From: Rhexocercosporidium sp. MPI-PUGE-AT-0058
Lineage: Eukaryota; Ascomycota; Leotiomycetes; Helotiales
Direction of reading: 5' to 3'
DNA length: 64,000 nt
Assembly (NCBI GenBank): GCA_020746875.1
Contig: JAGTJL010000019.1
Location: 930,001 to 994,000, forward strand
Part shown: one piece after another, positions 12,001 to 24,101 of the stretch
Position numbering within the stretch: the first letter of the stretch is position 1
Layout: the number at the start of each line of letters is the position of its first letter
Position numbers and translations under genes: made by a program
Notes under the pieces: generated by a model
Seen by the model: the letters and a program-made list of their open reading frames with translations, nothing else
Databases searched by the model: none
Told to the model about the DNA's origin: nothing

Positions 12001-12768
12001 GGGGATTATTCGTCGCAGGCAAGCCTCACTCATTTTGGCTCGACTGATATCCCGAAGTCAACCTTGTCAATAACTCCATCAATCACGCAAGAATCGTACC
12101 TCATAGCGACCGCTTCAGCTCATGCCCACTGGAAAAAAGCCCTGGATGTCATGCACCTTCTCAAGCGCGACGATACCATTGTACCAGCCGTCTGCTTCGC
12201 ACAATGCAATAATTGCTGGCTTGAAGCGCAGAGCGTCGGCCTCTCACCCGAGCTATGCTCCGCAGGATCTGCCTTCCTTTCTCTTTACGAGAGCTGCCAA
12301 TCCTGTGTTGCAGAAAATGGTGACGCGGTTAAATTATCGCTCCAAGTCTACGTTGAGCCTAAATTTGCCAAGTTCGTGGATTTCTGCGAAGCCCAAACGC
12401 CAATCGCCGTGACTCTCGCACCGACGACTTCTACCACCCCCGTGACAGCGACAGTCCTTCCCGTTCCAGTGACCCAGAGCGTCGTGGTGGCTACTGAGAC
12501 TGCCGCCACACCTACTGTCAGCGTGGCCATCACAAGCCAAGTCCCAGCGGTTACTAGCTCTAGTCCTGTTCCGATACCTACGACAACATCAAGTAGTCCT
12601 CCAACAACCACACCAAATAGTCCTCCAACAACCACATCAAGCAGTCCTCCAACCACGACCTCTGGGCTCGTACAGATCACAGGCAACATGGCTGCTGGTT
12701 CGCGACAATCGCCATTCGCGATGATGGTCTCGGTTCTGTTCTTCTCGATCATGGCCGTCTTCCTTTGA
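9022..12768 (+). CDS. Thr-rich, probably GPI-anchored cell-wall protein, 901 aa, 16 exons
   Basis: ATG at 9022 starts a signal peptide (MVLRRDLWALVGLVGIARA). Exons: 9022-9290, 9341-9370, 9417-9453, 9511-9635, 9724-9775, 9825-9862, 9915-9981, 10034-10081, 10251-10376, 10513-10524, 10574-10641, 10746-10867, 10915-10956, 11004-11039, 11091-11108, 11153-12768. They sum to 2706 nt in phase. The stalk (about residues 90-500) is Thr/Ser/Val-rich with repeats: SYPYTVISDHT-like, ITDTT-like and nine TLPGxV/I copies. Then follows a Cys-containing globular region (WGCSPGFVCDLPKPAGC, later CFAQCNNCW and ESCQSC), another Ser/Pro/Thr tract with SSPPTTT repeats, and a hydrophobic C-terminus (MMVSVLFFSIMAVFL) after an Ala/Gly/Ser site that fits a GPI signal. 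A wall adhesin or structural glycoprotein role is inferred. Most donors are GTAAGT/GTATGT. The 12-nt exon 10 uses GTCGGT and is the weakest call, and the 169-nt intron before exon 9 could hide another microexon. Confidence 0.85.
11281..11512 (+). repeat. Coding 21-nt minisatellite (TTLPGxV repeat)
   Basis: Nine copies of TLPG followed by V/Q/I/L and V/I occur in two blocks separated by one TITAPG-type unit, all inside exon 16 of the wall protein. Units differ at third positions, so the array is not freshly expanded. The repeat also keeps the opposite strand open, creating a false antisense frame. Confidence 0.85.
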
Positions 12769-13724
12769 ACTTGATTAAGACATACACGATACTTCCTCAT
12801 ACCCATTATGCTTCCCTTTTATTTCTCGAACTTCATCTTCAGCGCAAGTCGGCAGCGCATACGCTACCCTTCTAAGGTATCATTTACATTTACGTATCAT
12901 GACTTACGACCTTCATACCCTTCATGATACACACGATCCTTAATACGTACATGAAATACGGATACACACACGATCTTTACGGTCTAATCATATACGAACA
13001 CACAAATACAGCATCTACTACAGGAGATACCTACGGTCCTTTTACGATTTGATTTCTGATTTGACAGGCAGGATAGATACACATGGATGGAAGATACCCA
13101 CACACTCTCTTTATTGAACTGGCGTTTTCGGAAGGAAAGATGGACGGATGGGTTGGAGGGGGTGGGAGTAATGGAAAAAACAAGGGTCTGGTCTTTCTTC
13201 TTTGGGATGTGGAAATTATTGTTGGGCATTCGGGTCAAGGCGGTGGTGGGCGCTGGAACGTAGGGGATGGGCGGTATTGGCAATGAGATGAGATGGATTG
13301 CGAGAAAGGGAAGGCAAAGTGAGGAAAGCAATGAGACAACGAACTTCGCTTCTAATGTTGTTTGCTTAATGGTAATGAAGTTTCAATTCGGAGGAAAATC
13401 GAAGATTTAGCGGGGTTGAGACGAATGAAAAAAATAACGTTCACATGGCTTTTTGCTTTTCAGATGTGATATTGAAATGTACTCTACATATCTTGACGGC
13501 GGGTTATTGATTAACAATACGCAGGATCTGTATTGCGTCTGTAATATCATCTGTATCGTGTGACAGTGCAGATAGACCAGTCAGGTGTAGCTTGAAATCT
13601 ATAGTATTGATGATGTTTTTGAACTCCACGTTGCTGGTGCAGTGACGCGGATATGTATGGCAAGAACGGAACTATTGTCAATCAATGATTTTGTAATTCA
13701 TGGAGATTCACTACAAGTAGTGGA
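12769..13724. other. Convergent intergenic region, nothing recognised
   Basis: It lies between the 3' ends of the wall-protein gene (plus) and the STAND-like gene (minus). The first part repeats short pieces such as TACGTA, CATGATAC and ACACACGATC; the middle is a purine-rich plus strand (13085-13330). No gene supported. Confidence 0.5.
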
Positions 13725-15824
13725 TCATTGAACCTCTCGATTAAGATACTCTAGAACAGAAGGAGAGCTTGTACTTGAGCCTGAGTCCGAATCATAATTA
13801 TCTTCATCATCCTCGTCCCAGATCTTCACTCTCAGCTTTGTCTGTGTGTCAATAACAACAGCACATAATTCCACCTCGTCGAATAATGTCTGCGGCGGGC
13901 ACGCCGCGCTTGTAATAATGACCTTAACCCGAGCCTCACAGTCCTTCATCAGGTCAGCCAGCAGTTTCAAAATGTTCTGCAGGTTTCCCGTGGTAGCCCC
14001 TCCTCCTCCAAGTCCTGGCGTCTTTGCATCTTCGTCAACCACCTCCTGCCCCTCACACCGATCAATGCGGTCAATTACAATAACTAAACTATCAAGCATT
14101 GCAACCACACGCCTAAAGATAGCCCACATCTCGCCTATTCCCCTAGCTTTCGTGAATACTTTCGCATTGAATATCTGAGGCGAGGAAAGCACCAGCATAG
14201 GGTTCTGTTCCAGAAGCTGGCCTAGCAGCTGCTTCACAAGGCGGGTTGGACTCCAGGACTCGGAAGACGGTGGACGATCACAGAGCGCGAATGTAAGTGG
14301 GGCTTTCTGTGATCGAAGGAGAGTAATGAGTGAGAGCGAGAAGGGCGTTACCCAACTATCCTTGGATCCGTACGGGCCAATTGCCAGAAATGGGACGGTA
14401 GGAGAGTCACCCCAACGGATGAATTCTTCGAGTATGCCATTGCGCTCCCAGGAGTCTGCCTGGGAGAGCTTGAAAGCTACACCAGACCAAAGCATGAGCT
14501 CATCCTGGACGGAATAATCTGCGCCTGGGAGGAGAATGTCGAGGAGTGCGTAGACAGCGGAAGTTGCTTGTCCACGAGCCCAGACTTTTCTCATCATTAA
14601 TTAGCAGAAGGATACGGTACTGGTGATTTGCGGAGTACCTACGTTGAGTGGATTTGTGTAGTTCTTCCAGGTCGCGTTTCAAAAGGGTAATACTTGACGA
14701 TGTAGCGCTGTTAGAGTCTCGAGAGAATGTGTACAATCTCTGAATCGCTAGGTTTTGTCAGGGATTCGTCGTTCTCCACTTGCTGTGAGAGTATGCTAAC
14801 CTGCAGCACTTAGTATCGTGAGTTGAGACACTTCAGCCTCCATGGCTCGTCTGCTCTTATCGGCAAGACTTGCAAGCTCGGTAGTCAGCTTGTTAATTTC
14901 GATCAATCGGTCGGCAAACTTGTAGTCTTTCCTAGATTTGGATTGTATAGCTTTCTGCATCTTTCCTGAATTTGCGTTTCAGTCCTCTTTGGCATCATTG
15001 AGTGAAGAGATCTGCCCACTCACCCCAACTAGTCAAGTTCGTATATTCGATCACACGCTCCAAAAAGTCCAAGACGTGCACATATATCGTTGCCATGATT
15101 TTCTTCATTCTCCCGGTCGGGCCCATATCGTTCTCAAAGGAGATTGTATCCAATATGTTACTTAACCCCTCGAGATGCTCCACGATATCTTCTTTCTTGT
15201 CCGTCGTATTGTCCACGATAAACTAGCTCGCGGCATTAGACTCCCCTTCGACCTTTGACCAGCCCCACCACGACACGATGTGAACATACCTGAAAAGCAA
15301 GTTTGAGACATCCGTAGGGAATCGCATATTCTGGGCTTGACGGCACGACAATGGATATAATAGGATCCAACGCCGTAGCAATTTTGATGAATTTCAAACC
15401 TATTCGCCGAACTCTCGCCACGAGCGTAGGATTGGTCTCCCGCTCCTCATAGATTGCTTGCAAGGCCTGTTGCTTTGTCTCAAAATACTTGATTACCACT
15501 TCTGGAGAGAGATTTTGCGAAAGTAGCTCTTTATCAGATTTGGAGAAGTGGGCTTCCATAAGTCGGGTGCTGGTTTCTCTAGCAGCCTTGAGAGCGTCTT
15601 CATAGTAGCTGTAGTTTCGTCAGACTTGAGCTTATTATCTCGCTTCCGCTTCTTCTCGATACGGATTCTTGGACACCATACCATAGATCAGTCCCGGGCT
15701 CATACCACAGCTGGATCTGAGGTCTTTGCGTTTTATCCAAGCCGTCGATGATCTTGGCAGTGGGAACCCGTGTCATGGGCCTAATAGACCCGAGCTCTGT
15801 TTGCTCAAGTACCGTGTCATCCAT
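13725..15824 (-). CDS. STAND-like fungal protein with degenerate P-loop, 596 aa, six exons
   Basis: Exons 15682-15824, 15290-15608, 15024-15222, 14801-14965, 14643-14747 and 13725-14584 join in phase. The N-terminal half is helical. It carries a stretch like the region preceding NACHT domains in fungal STAND proteins (LDPIISIVVPSSPEYAIPYG followed by CLKLAFQ), then a coiled-coil-like stretch (about residues 230-310). The C-terminal half (311-596) resembles a STAND NTPase core: LLEQNPMLVLSS, a Walker-B-like LVIVIDRIDRCEG, and VKVIITSA. Where a GxxGxGKS P-loop is expected it reads AIGPYGSKDSW, so nucleotide binding is doubtful. It ends in an acidic/Ser tail with no C-terminal repeats. The open frame continues upstream of 15824 to about 15974 without an ATG, so an additional first exon is possible. 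Fungal STAND proteins act in non-self recognition and programmed cell death; that role here is inference. It is divergent from the AAA gene at 16134. Confidence 0.72.
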
Positions 15825-16133
15825 TTTGTCCTCCAGGATAGAAAAGACCCCCCCGACGTATTTTATGACCAAAGGATCAAAGGAAAGTGAGGAGGCCAAG
15901 TTGGGTATGGATGGGCAGAGCTTCTGAATTCCGGGCTTGAGAGGGTTGCCAGGGACAAGTGTCAGCACACAGCGCTACGAGTACTGAAGCAATTGGCCAA
16001 CGTACAGGTCTGTCCCACTGAAGGCGCAGAATAAAGTTCTCACCCCAGCCCGACTCCCTCTTCTCTTTTTCTTTTGCTCCCCGTTTTGTTGGGTACCTGT
16101 TGTCTGTCCATCAAAGGAGCACCGCGATTTAGT
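15825..16133. promoter_or_regulatory. Short shared divergent promoter (STAND-like / AAA)
   Basis: About 310 bp separates the two proposed start codons, so the genes must share upstream sequence. If the STAND-like gene has a further 5' exon the shared space is smaller still. No specific operator was recognised. Confidence 0.5.
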
Positions 16134-18484
16134 ATGTCTGACTCTTATTATTCGGATGACTGGGAAAGCGATTCATCCTTGCCAATCCACGTATGTTAAA
16201 TCACCTCTCTCTGGCATCACAACTGCTGAAATCTAGACCAGGGGAATGCAGGACGAAGGGAACTTGACAAACTACTTCGTCGGCTACAACAAACTCCATG
16301 GAGCCGATCACCAAAGGTTTCTGTTGAAGATGCCACAACAGCTAGTGAAGATGCGGCTGAGCTGAAAACACCAGCGTCAGAGGAAGCCCTATCGCATTTA
16401 TGCTACTGCTATGAGGAGGACTGGTCATTTATGAGTGGGCCTGAACATGCTGCACTTCGAAAACCCAAGCGCAAGCCTGAAACAGGTACTCAAACATTGC
16501 TTGATTCAAGTGAATATCATGTTGGAATCCTAAAGGATAAGCGTGGCGATTTATATCTGTGGTTGCTATCCCACCTGATACGGAAGGCTTTCCTCAGGCT
16601 ATTGAAGCCAGAAAAGAATGCACTAATGCTGGACGATGTTTTCTGTCTACCGTATCCATTTTCTCCGCTTTTGGGTAGACGAGATGAGTTGCGACAGGCA
16701 ATCGAAGAGGAGGGCGGCTTCGATGAGTGGCGAGCACTCGATCACGCAATGCAACAACATGCACCGAGGCATGTTTGGGCCGACTATTATAAGTTTGAAC
16801 GAGGAGACTCCATCACCTACGACCGGATCTGGACAATATTTGTCCCAGGGGAACGACTGGTAGCAGCTGATAACCTGGGCAATCCCCAAATCATGATCTT
16901 CGAACGCCAAGAAACCACGTTCACGGTCACAGCCCGCAGCTCTGCCAAAGTTCACACACTTTCTGTCTGGAACGTGGCGTGGAGAACTCATGATAGCTCC
17001 GATGGCTTTGTGAAGGTCTTCTATAAGGTCGTGGTTCCAAGCTTCACCGGAAGTTGCGCAATCAATGCGCTTCCCATTTATCCTCTTCGGTTCTTGGAAT
17101 CGGAGCAAAAACAGATAGATCTAGAGAAAACGCTTTCTGCTCGAGGGCGGCAGTGGCAGCTGCTGATACCGACCAAGATGACGAGCTGGGTTTGCAAAGG
17201 AGCAGTCATATCGGCAAACGACGATGGAGAACAAGAGCGAGATTGGGAACAAAGAATGGTACGTATCATACTAGTGGAAGTCAATACTCTAAAGCTGATA
17301 CCTTGCAGTTAGATTCTCGAGTCCTTTTGACGCAAAGTCATAATGCTCAGGAGATGTTAAGTTATCGAGGTATTGGAAAAGTGACATCGCAAACGTACGA
17401 ACCATTGGATGGCTTTGAACCCTTCACCGATGATATTGCGAGCCTCTGCCCTTCAACTGTCAGATGTATCCTGGTGAATACTCAGAAAGTGTACGTGATT
17501 GGTGTTGAGAGCTTAAGAGAGGTACGATGGGACGAGAACATATTCACAAATCAGCTCGTGCTGAAACAGAATAAAAAAGAACTGCTGAGAGGCCTAGTGG
17601 GAAACTACTTGGAGAAGGACTTTCAGAAGATGGGCGATTTCATCAGTCACAAAGGTCGTGGTCTTATCATTGTTCTTCACGGTCCTCCGGGGACCGGAAA
17701 GACCTTTGCCGCAGAGTCACTTGCTGAATTCTTTCATCGCCCACTCCTAGCTTTGAGCATAGGGGATTTGATTGCCGATTCAAGAAGGCTCGAGGACCGC
17801 CTGGAACGACTTTTTAACTGGTGCAAGGAGTGGGGCGCCATTCTTCTTCTAGACGAAGCTGACGTGGTTCTTGAGGCACGATCTATCGAAGACGTAAGAC
17901 GGAATGGCATAGTATCTGGTGAGTCTCCTTCATTAGGAACATGTCACTAAATTGAAACTAACTTAGACAGTCTTCCTTCGAAAGTTAGATTATTTTGAGG
18001 GTATCATGTTTCTTACAACGAACAGAATTGGAACGATCGACCCGGCTTTTATGTCTAGAATACAGATTTCGATTTCAATGGACAAATTGAATGTGAGCGA
18101 GCGGCGAGCCGTGTGGGAGAACTTCCTCAAGGATGAACGACTGGGTCTTTCGGGAGAGCGCCGAAGTATTCTTAAGAAGGAGCTTGATGGCATGGCAAAG
18201 CTGGATCTGAATGGACGCCAGAGTAAGTTTCCCAAAAGTCTGACTGAAGATGGCCCATATCTTTGCAGTGATGTAGCGTAGGCAAGCTGACGGGGTCACA
18301 ATAAGTCCGCAACACGTTCAACATAGCGCAGTCATTTGCACACAGCAGGAACGGAACGAAATTTATGACGATAGAAGATCTGACGGAGGCGGCTGAGCAG
18401 GCTTTGGGATTCCAAGAATTCTTCAAAGCGGAGAATGAGAAAGCGAAGAATGCCGCGAGAAGCGTTTGGAGTAGTAATGCTTAA
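16134..18484 (+). CDS. AAA ATPase with DUF7025-type N-terminal region, 704 aa, five exons
   Basis: Exons 16134-16190, 16242-17258, 17309-17918, 17971-18222 and 18306-18484 give 704 residues in phase. The N-terminal half includes the hydrophobic/aromatic block typical of fungal DUF7025 proteins (VWADYYKFERGD, RIWTIFVPGERL). The AAA module carries Walker A GPPGTGKT (residues 483-490), Walker B ILLLDEAD (D540, E541), a sensor-1-like LTTNR, an Arg-finger-like FMSRIQ and a C-terminal helical lid ending at residue 704. All ATPase residues are intact, in contrast to its divergent neighbour. Fungal genomes hold many such DUF7025-AAA genes of unknown substrate; remodelling of a partner protein is inference. 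No targeting signal is seen. Confidence 0.88.
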
Positions 18485-20902
18485 TATGGTTTCCTTTCCG
18501 CCCACCAAAAAATTCCACATCGCTCAATAGGTCTATTGTCTGATTCAGCAAGAAGACATTCCCAGAAGGTCTCCCTCATTTGATTTGCTTGCCACATGAT
18601 GGACATGCGGTTCTTTCTCATTCCATATCAGTCTTCCAACGTCACCGGAGAAACGATCTCAGCCTTCCTTGTGTATTGTAGGTTCCTAAGCCTTGGTCCG
18701 CCTTGCGCACAAATTTCACCTCGCCCACAACCAAACCACTTCTTCTCAACCACCAACCTCTTCAACACCGCAGACATCCAAACCAACAGATCGATCTTCA
18801 CATTACAATCAACCAGAAAACTTTGCTCTCTACTGGCATGCAGATCGTCCCCGTTCTCATTCCTGGGCTCCTTTACAGGCACTGGGATTTGTTTTAAATA
18901 AAGATTGTACTGCCGTCCGTGTCTACAATGACACCGCCGAGGCTTCCTTCATCCTCAGCCTTGCGGAAAATTCTTGGAAGGAATGATCGCTCGTCAGACC
19001 GCTGTTGGAGTTCCATATAAGAACCTATTGGGAGAGCAGCTGCTAAAGGCATAGTCGGATGCGAACATTTATAAGAGGAGTTGACCATATAATCACGTCT
19101 CCAAGGAAGTTTTCTGCGTGACGTGAGCCTGGCAGTTTTGAGGTACTGTACATTCATGTTGTAGAGACAGGGCAGCTCAATCAAATCTTTTGTTCTTTTA
19201 CACTGCGTTCTCCTTGCATCTTCTGGTCAGGTGGTTAGTTTCGTCCTGAACAGGACATAAAAAGGCTCCCGGTTCTTTCATGGTGTATTTAAACCGGCTT
19301 GTGTGCTCCGCAGCCATCCTACCCCTACCCACCTGGCCCAGTCCAGTGCGTTCAATCCAAAAAAATCTCCCCCATGTCATTCAAACTACTTCAAACAAGT
19401 AAGTCTTCTGCTACCGACAAGAGAGGATCAACATTGACGAATGCTGCCAGCTAGCCAGCAGTATTGCCAACATCGAAAGGAGCTCGACTTTCGCGTACTC
19501 ATGGCTACTTACCAACTTATGTCTCATTACCTACAGGCAAGCAATCTCCATGTTGGAAAATTATCGATAGTTGACCGATTTTCTCAATTCTAGCAGCGAG
19601 ACTTGGCAGGGCAACACTCTGAGGATACTTTCTGTCATCCTTTCCCATATGGGTTCCTTCCTCATTTATCCCCCTACCCTCGTTCGCAATATCTCTCCTC
19701 TCTTCTCGTCTCGTCACCAACTATCACCGACCACAATACTCTATACTAACAACACCACTCTTGGCCAGAGACTTGGTATCGACCAAGATCATATAATGGA
19801 TGGCCATGGATCGTACTAGCGTGACCATGGAAGACATAGACAGGTCAGTATCCCTTTTGATGAAGTCGCCTTCCTGTTTGGTTTGGGCGGCATCCCGCGC
19901 CACGGCACAACATCTCGCAGGATGTGCAGATGTCGAATCAGTCTTGCGAGCTTTGCTGATATCGTACAGGGACCGCGCCTTGACTATGATTTTCGCCCTT
20001 ATAGCTCTTGAGCTCTGACAAATCATTTGGCTGTTATGGAGCCGCCAAAGCCTCAATTCGTGGGAGAACCGTAGCGATCTGCTAGCACTGTCGCTGATCT
20101 CGGCACTCTGAGATGAACTTTACCAGACTTCCGCTGGTATCAAAAGGTGTGAGAAATAGAGCACAGGCGGCCGGATTGGTAAATTGAAAGCTACGGGGCA
20201 AGGAAATAACGACTGTCTTCAGGTTGTGGTAGGTTCTCAGGGTGGGCATTCGCCTGATTCTGAGCAGGTAGAGCAAGGGAGCAGTTATCAAGTGGGGATT
20301 GGTTTCCTAGTGTTTTTGTGAATGCTCCATTATTAAAGTTAAATGGTGTTATACAAGGTATGATACATTCTATGTAAGCAAATGCAATTACACCCTCGTT
20401 TGGCATCGCGCAGTGTGTTGTTTTTTGACCCTGAAAAGGACCCAAATATTTAGCGATGATTGATTTAATTCCCCAAGGCGAATAATGTGAACAGAACAAA
20501 AAGATGTAAGTTTCTTTGAAGGGATTATTCTACTTTGGGTCCTCTATTTTACGTATTGCTACCGTAATGCATGCTGGAAGAAGATATGACATCTGGATGA
20601 TATTCCTCTTCGACATTTACTGATGCGGCCAAAACTCACCTTGAAAAGCATACGTAAGCATACGTCTGGCACGAATGAGAGCATACATCAATTCTTCACA
20701 ATGATATTCCTCGTAGTTTTTGTTTCATGCGTCAAAAAGTCTTTTGGTCGAACAAGTAGAACAGCATCAATCCTTGGTGGCAAGTGCCAAGAGGGCTGGA
20801 TGATGATCACGTGGAACCAGGTTTCATCCGAATTAAGCCACATCGCAGAACCTCATTCCAGTCTGCTGAGGAATTTTCAGCCTCAGTATCCGCATTCCAG
20901 AC
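18485..20902. other. 2.4-kb gene-free region
   Basis: No frame here has an ATG plus domain-like sequence, and the longest frames (about 100 codons) begin at non-ATG codons. A minus-strand stretch at 19724-20056 is open but unrecognised. The right part is the promoter of the GH92 gene. An unannotated spliced small gene cannot be excluded. Confidence 0.45.
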
Positions 20903-23538
20903 ATGCCGCGCGTCAAAACCAGTCATGTTGCGCGTGCAACATGTGCTGTGGCTGTGATATGTCTCTATTTCCTCTATGAGACCCCCTGGTCATCCGCATC
21001 AAAGCCTGGGGTGTGGCGTGGAGGCGGAGCGGTGGATGTGCTGAATCATGTAAACATGTTCATTGGGACTATCAACGGAGGCGAGTAGCTGCAAATGAAA
21101 GGAGCGAAACCACTCACTAATGGATTCACAGGCCACGCATTTCCAGGAGCTTCGCTGCCTTATGGTGAGGAAAAAGAAAGTCTTCATTTGTGACCCTCCA
21201 GACAAGCTAACCAATTCAGGCATGGCAAAAGCTTCTGCAGACTGCATTGGTGAAGCTCATGGGGGATTTGCATCGGATGGAAGTGATATATCTGGATTCA
21301 GTCATATGCATGATTCTGGAACCGGTGGGGTGAGTCTCATCATGCCCGATCGAGACTGAGTCCGCCACTTTTTGCTAAAATATGATAGACTATATCACTT
21401 GGAAATTTCCCGATATTCCCACAGTATTGCGAGGATGATGATGTTTCGAAATGCAAGTTTGCCAAGAACCAACGAGTCGTTGGACGAGGGGCCTATGATG
21501 CGTCTCCGGGATATTTTGACATCACTCTGGCTGATGGAATCCGGGGAGAAGCCACTGTCACAGCACACACGGCGCTCTACCGGTTTACATTTCCGAAGAA
21601 TGTATCGTCAACGGGCGCACCCCTTCATCCAGTCATCACCCTTGATCTGAACGATCTGGCTAATACGAGGAGCGGTGATGCAAAGGCATCGATCAATCCC
21701 CAGACTGGCCAGATTCATGGAAGCGGTACTTTTTCACCGAGCTTTGGCATCGGCAAGTATGAGCTGTTTATTTGTACGGACTTCAGCGGTGTTGAAAAGC
21801 CAGAGAGTTCGATTTGGGAAGGTGTCGGATCTCTTACCAATGAGACTACGAAAGAATTTGTCGGATATTCACAAGGTGGCACATTGACCATGTTCAACCC
21901 GCCGAGATCCAACGAGCACATCCTAGTCCGAGTTGGACTCAGTTTCATCAGCTCTAGTCAAGCCTGCCGTAATGCCGAGTCTGAGATACCAAGTTTCGAT
22001 TTCAGCAAGGTCAAGGAAGCGGCAGAGAACGAATGGCGAAAGAAATTCGACGTCATCAAAACCGCTCCTGGAGGCGTTGACAAAAATCTGGAAGCTATTT
22101 TCTGGAGTGGCTTCTATCGAACAATGATCAGTCCTCAAGACTACACTGGAGAAAATCCGCTTTGGAACTCGACTGAACCCTACTTCGATAGCTTCTATTG
22201 CATTTGGGATTCCTTCAGATCACAGCATCCCTTTCTCACACTGGTAGACCCGATTGAGCAATCTAGAATGGTGAGAGCTTTGATCGACATCTGGAAATTC
22301 GAGGGTAAGCTGCCAGATTGTCGAATGAGTCTATGTCAGGGCTTCACACAGGGTGGATCAAACGCCGACGTCGTCTTGGCCGACGCATATGTGAAAAAGC
22401 TCGGTGGAGACATTGACTGGAATCTGGCATACCGAGCGGTAGTCTCCGATGCAGAGGACGAACTTGAGCGATGGGATTATGCCGGTCGAGGTAGTCTACA
22501 TAGCTGGAAGCGACTGAACTTCGTCCCAATGAACGACAAGGATGACCAGGGATCTGGCCTTCGAACACGCAGTGTTTCCCGCACAGTCGAGTTTGCATAT
22601 AATGACTTCTGTATTGCAGCAATGGCTGAAGGACTACAGCACAAAGAAGACAACAAGAAGTACCTTGGCAGAGCCGGAAACTGGCGGAACTTGTTCAATT
22701 CGACACAGAATTCTTCAATCAACGGAGTGGACACGGGATTTACAGGATTTCTGCAGCCAAGGTACGAACCTAGACCTGCTCATCATTTAGTAATCTTGCT
22801 GATGAATTTTACAGGAACGCAGACCTTACTTGGGAAGAGCAAGATCCAGCCCGATGCTCGCCACTACTCCAACCAGACTCTTGTTATCTTGATGGTGGCG
22901 GTGGCGAGACATACGAAGGCGCGTGCTGGCTATACACCTTCTTCGTTCCACAGGACATGGCAGCCCTCGTCACTCTCCTTGGTGGTCCAGACACGTTTAC
23001 CAAACGACTAGATTTCCTTCACGAAAGTGGATTGTTGTACATGGGTGATGAACAAGCATTCTTGACAGTATTCCTCTACCATTATTCTGGCCGCCCTGGG
23101 CTGAGTGCGAAACGTGCGCACGCCTACATCCCAAAAGAATTCAACAACACGATCAACGGTATCCCTGGCAACGACGACTCAGGAGCCATGGGATCTTTCG
23201 TAACGCTCACTATGATGGGCGTCTTTCCCAATCCTGGCCAAGATGTGTACTTCATCACGCCTCCGTTCTTCAAAGAGATTAGCATTATCAACGGCCAGAC
23301 CGGGAAGACGGCAACGATCAAGAATATCGACTTTGATCCGGAGTATAAGAATATTTACATACAGAGCGCGACTAGAGATGGAAAAGCCTGGACTAGAAAT
23401 TGGATTGATCATAGCTTCTTTGCTGAGGGAGGGGTGTTAGAATTGACCCTAGGCCCAGAGGAAAGCCAGTGGGGAACAAGACATGAGGATCTACCGCCCA
23501 GCATGAGTACAAAGGCAAAGGATGCGACACTAAGATGA
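20903..23538 (+). CDS. GH92 family alpha-mannosidase, 805 aa, five exons
   Basis: Exons 20903-21080, 21132-21164, 21220-21329, 21389-22761 and 22815-23538 join in phase. An N-terminal hydrophobic segment (residues about 11-27) serves as a signal or anchor. The GH92 core starts with HVNMFIGTINGGHAFPG and continues with LPYGMAKA. Catalytic motifs are present: RTVEFAYNDF (Glu508, general acid position) and GNDDSGAMGSF (about 684-694, Asp base position). Family members are Ca-dependent exo-alpha-mannosidases, mostly alpha-1,2, acting on mannan or N-glycans, here probably in the secretory pathway or outside the cell. Conservation of GGHAFPG requires the first intron to begin with GCGAGT, making it a GC-AG intron. 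The family is about 750-800 residues long, so the gene looks complete. Confidence 0.93.
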
Positions 23539-24101
23539 AGTAGTATTATTTAAAATCTATAAAATAGGTAGTTCATCGTCGCACTTCAATTGAGAGCGGG
23601 CCTTGAGGTGATGTCCTGGCAGATGCATTTCGCGGTGAATCAATTAGGTTTGTCCGTCATGTTTCTCCTCACCACGCTAGAATACAAATACGTCACATCG
23701 ACCTCCCCAACATCCTCGCTCGGTAGTGCAATGACCGACCTCAGCCTCTAGATCCGCAACTTTAACACACTGAAAGTATTTACCGGTGGTAGTTATGACA
23801 TTCAATTGTCCAGGAATTTGCCCCTGGTTTAGCGAGACTCCCCTAAATCAACAGATCTACAGCACTCTCGCTACACAAGGTTCCAGTTAACTGCGGGGTA
23901 ATGCGGGGTTGACTTCCACAGCTCCAAACCCCAATAAAGGGCAAATCTTTTCGGAGTGTGTAAACTACACTGAAAATTAACCCAAGCATACAAATCAGTA
24001 GATTAAGGTAGGATTCTGCCTTACAAATCGAAGTCCAAGAAATCTCAATTTGCAAAAACTGTTGAAAATGATTGAATTGTCTGTAAGCCAGCCCCCATTT
24101 C
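23539..24101. other. Convergent intergenic region, nothing recognised
   Basis: It lies between the 3' ends of the mannosidase (plus) and the coiled-coil gene (minus). No gene, RNA or repeat recognised. Confidence 0.5.

Noticed and set aside
23539..24101. Extra exon of the GH92 gene after 23538
   Set aside because: The protein already has family length and both catalytic motifs, and ends at a clean stop.
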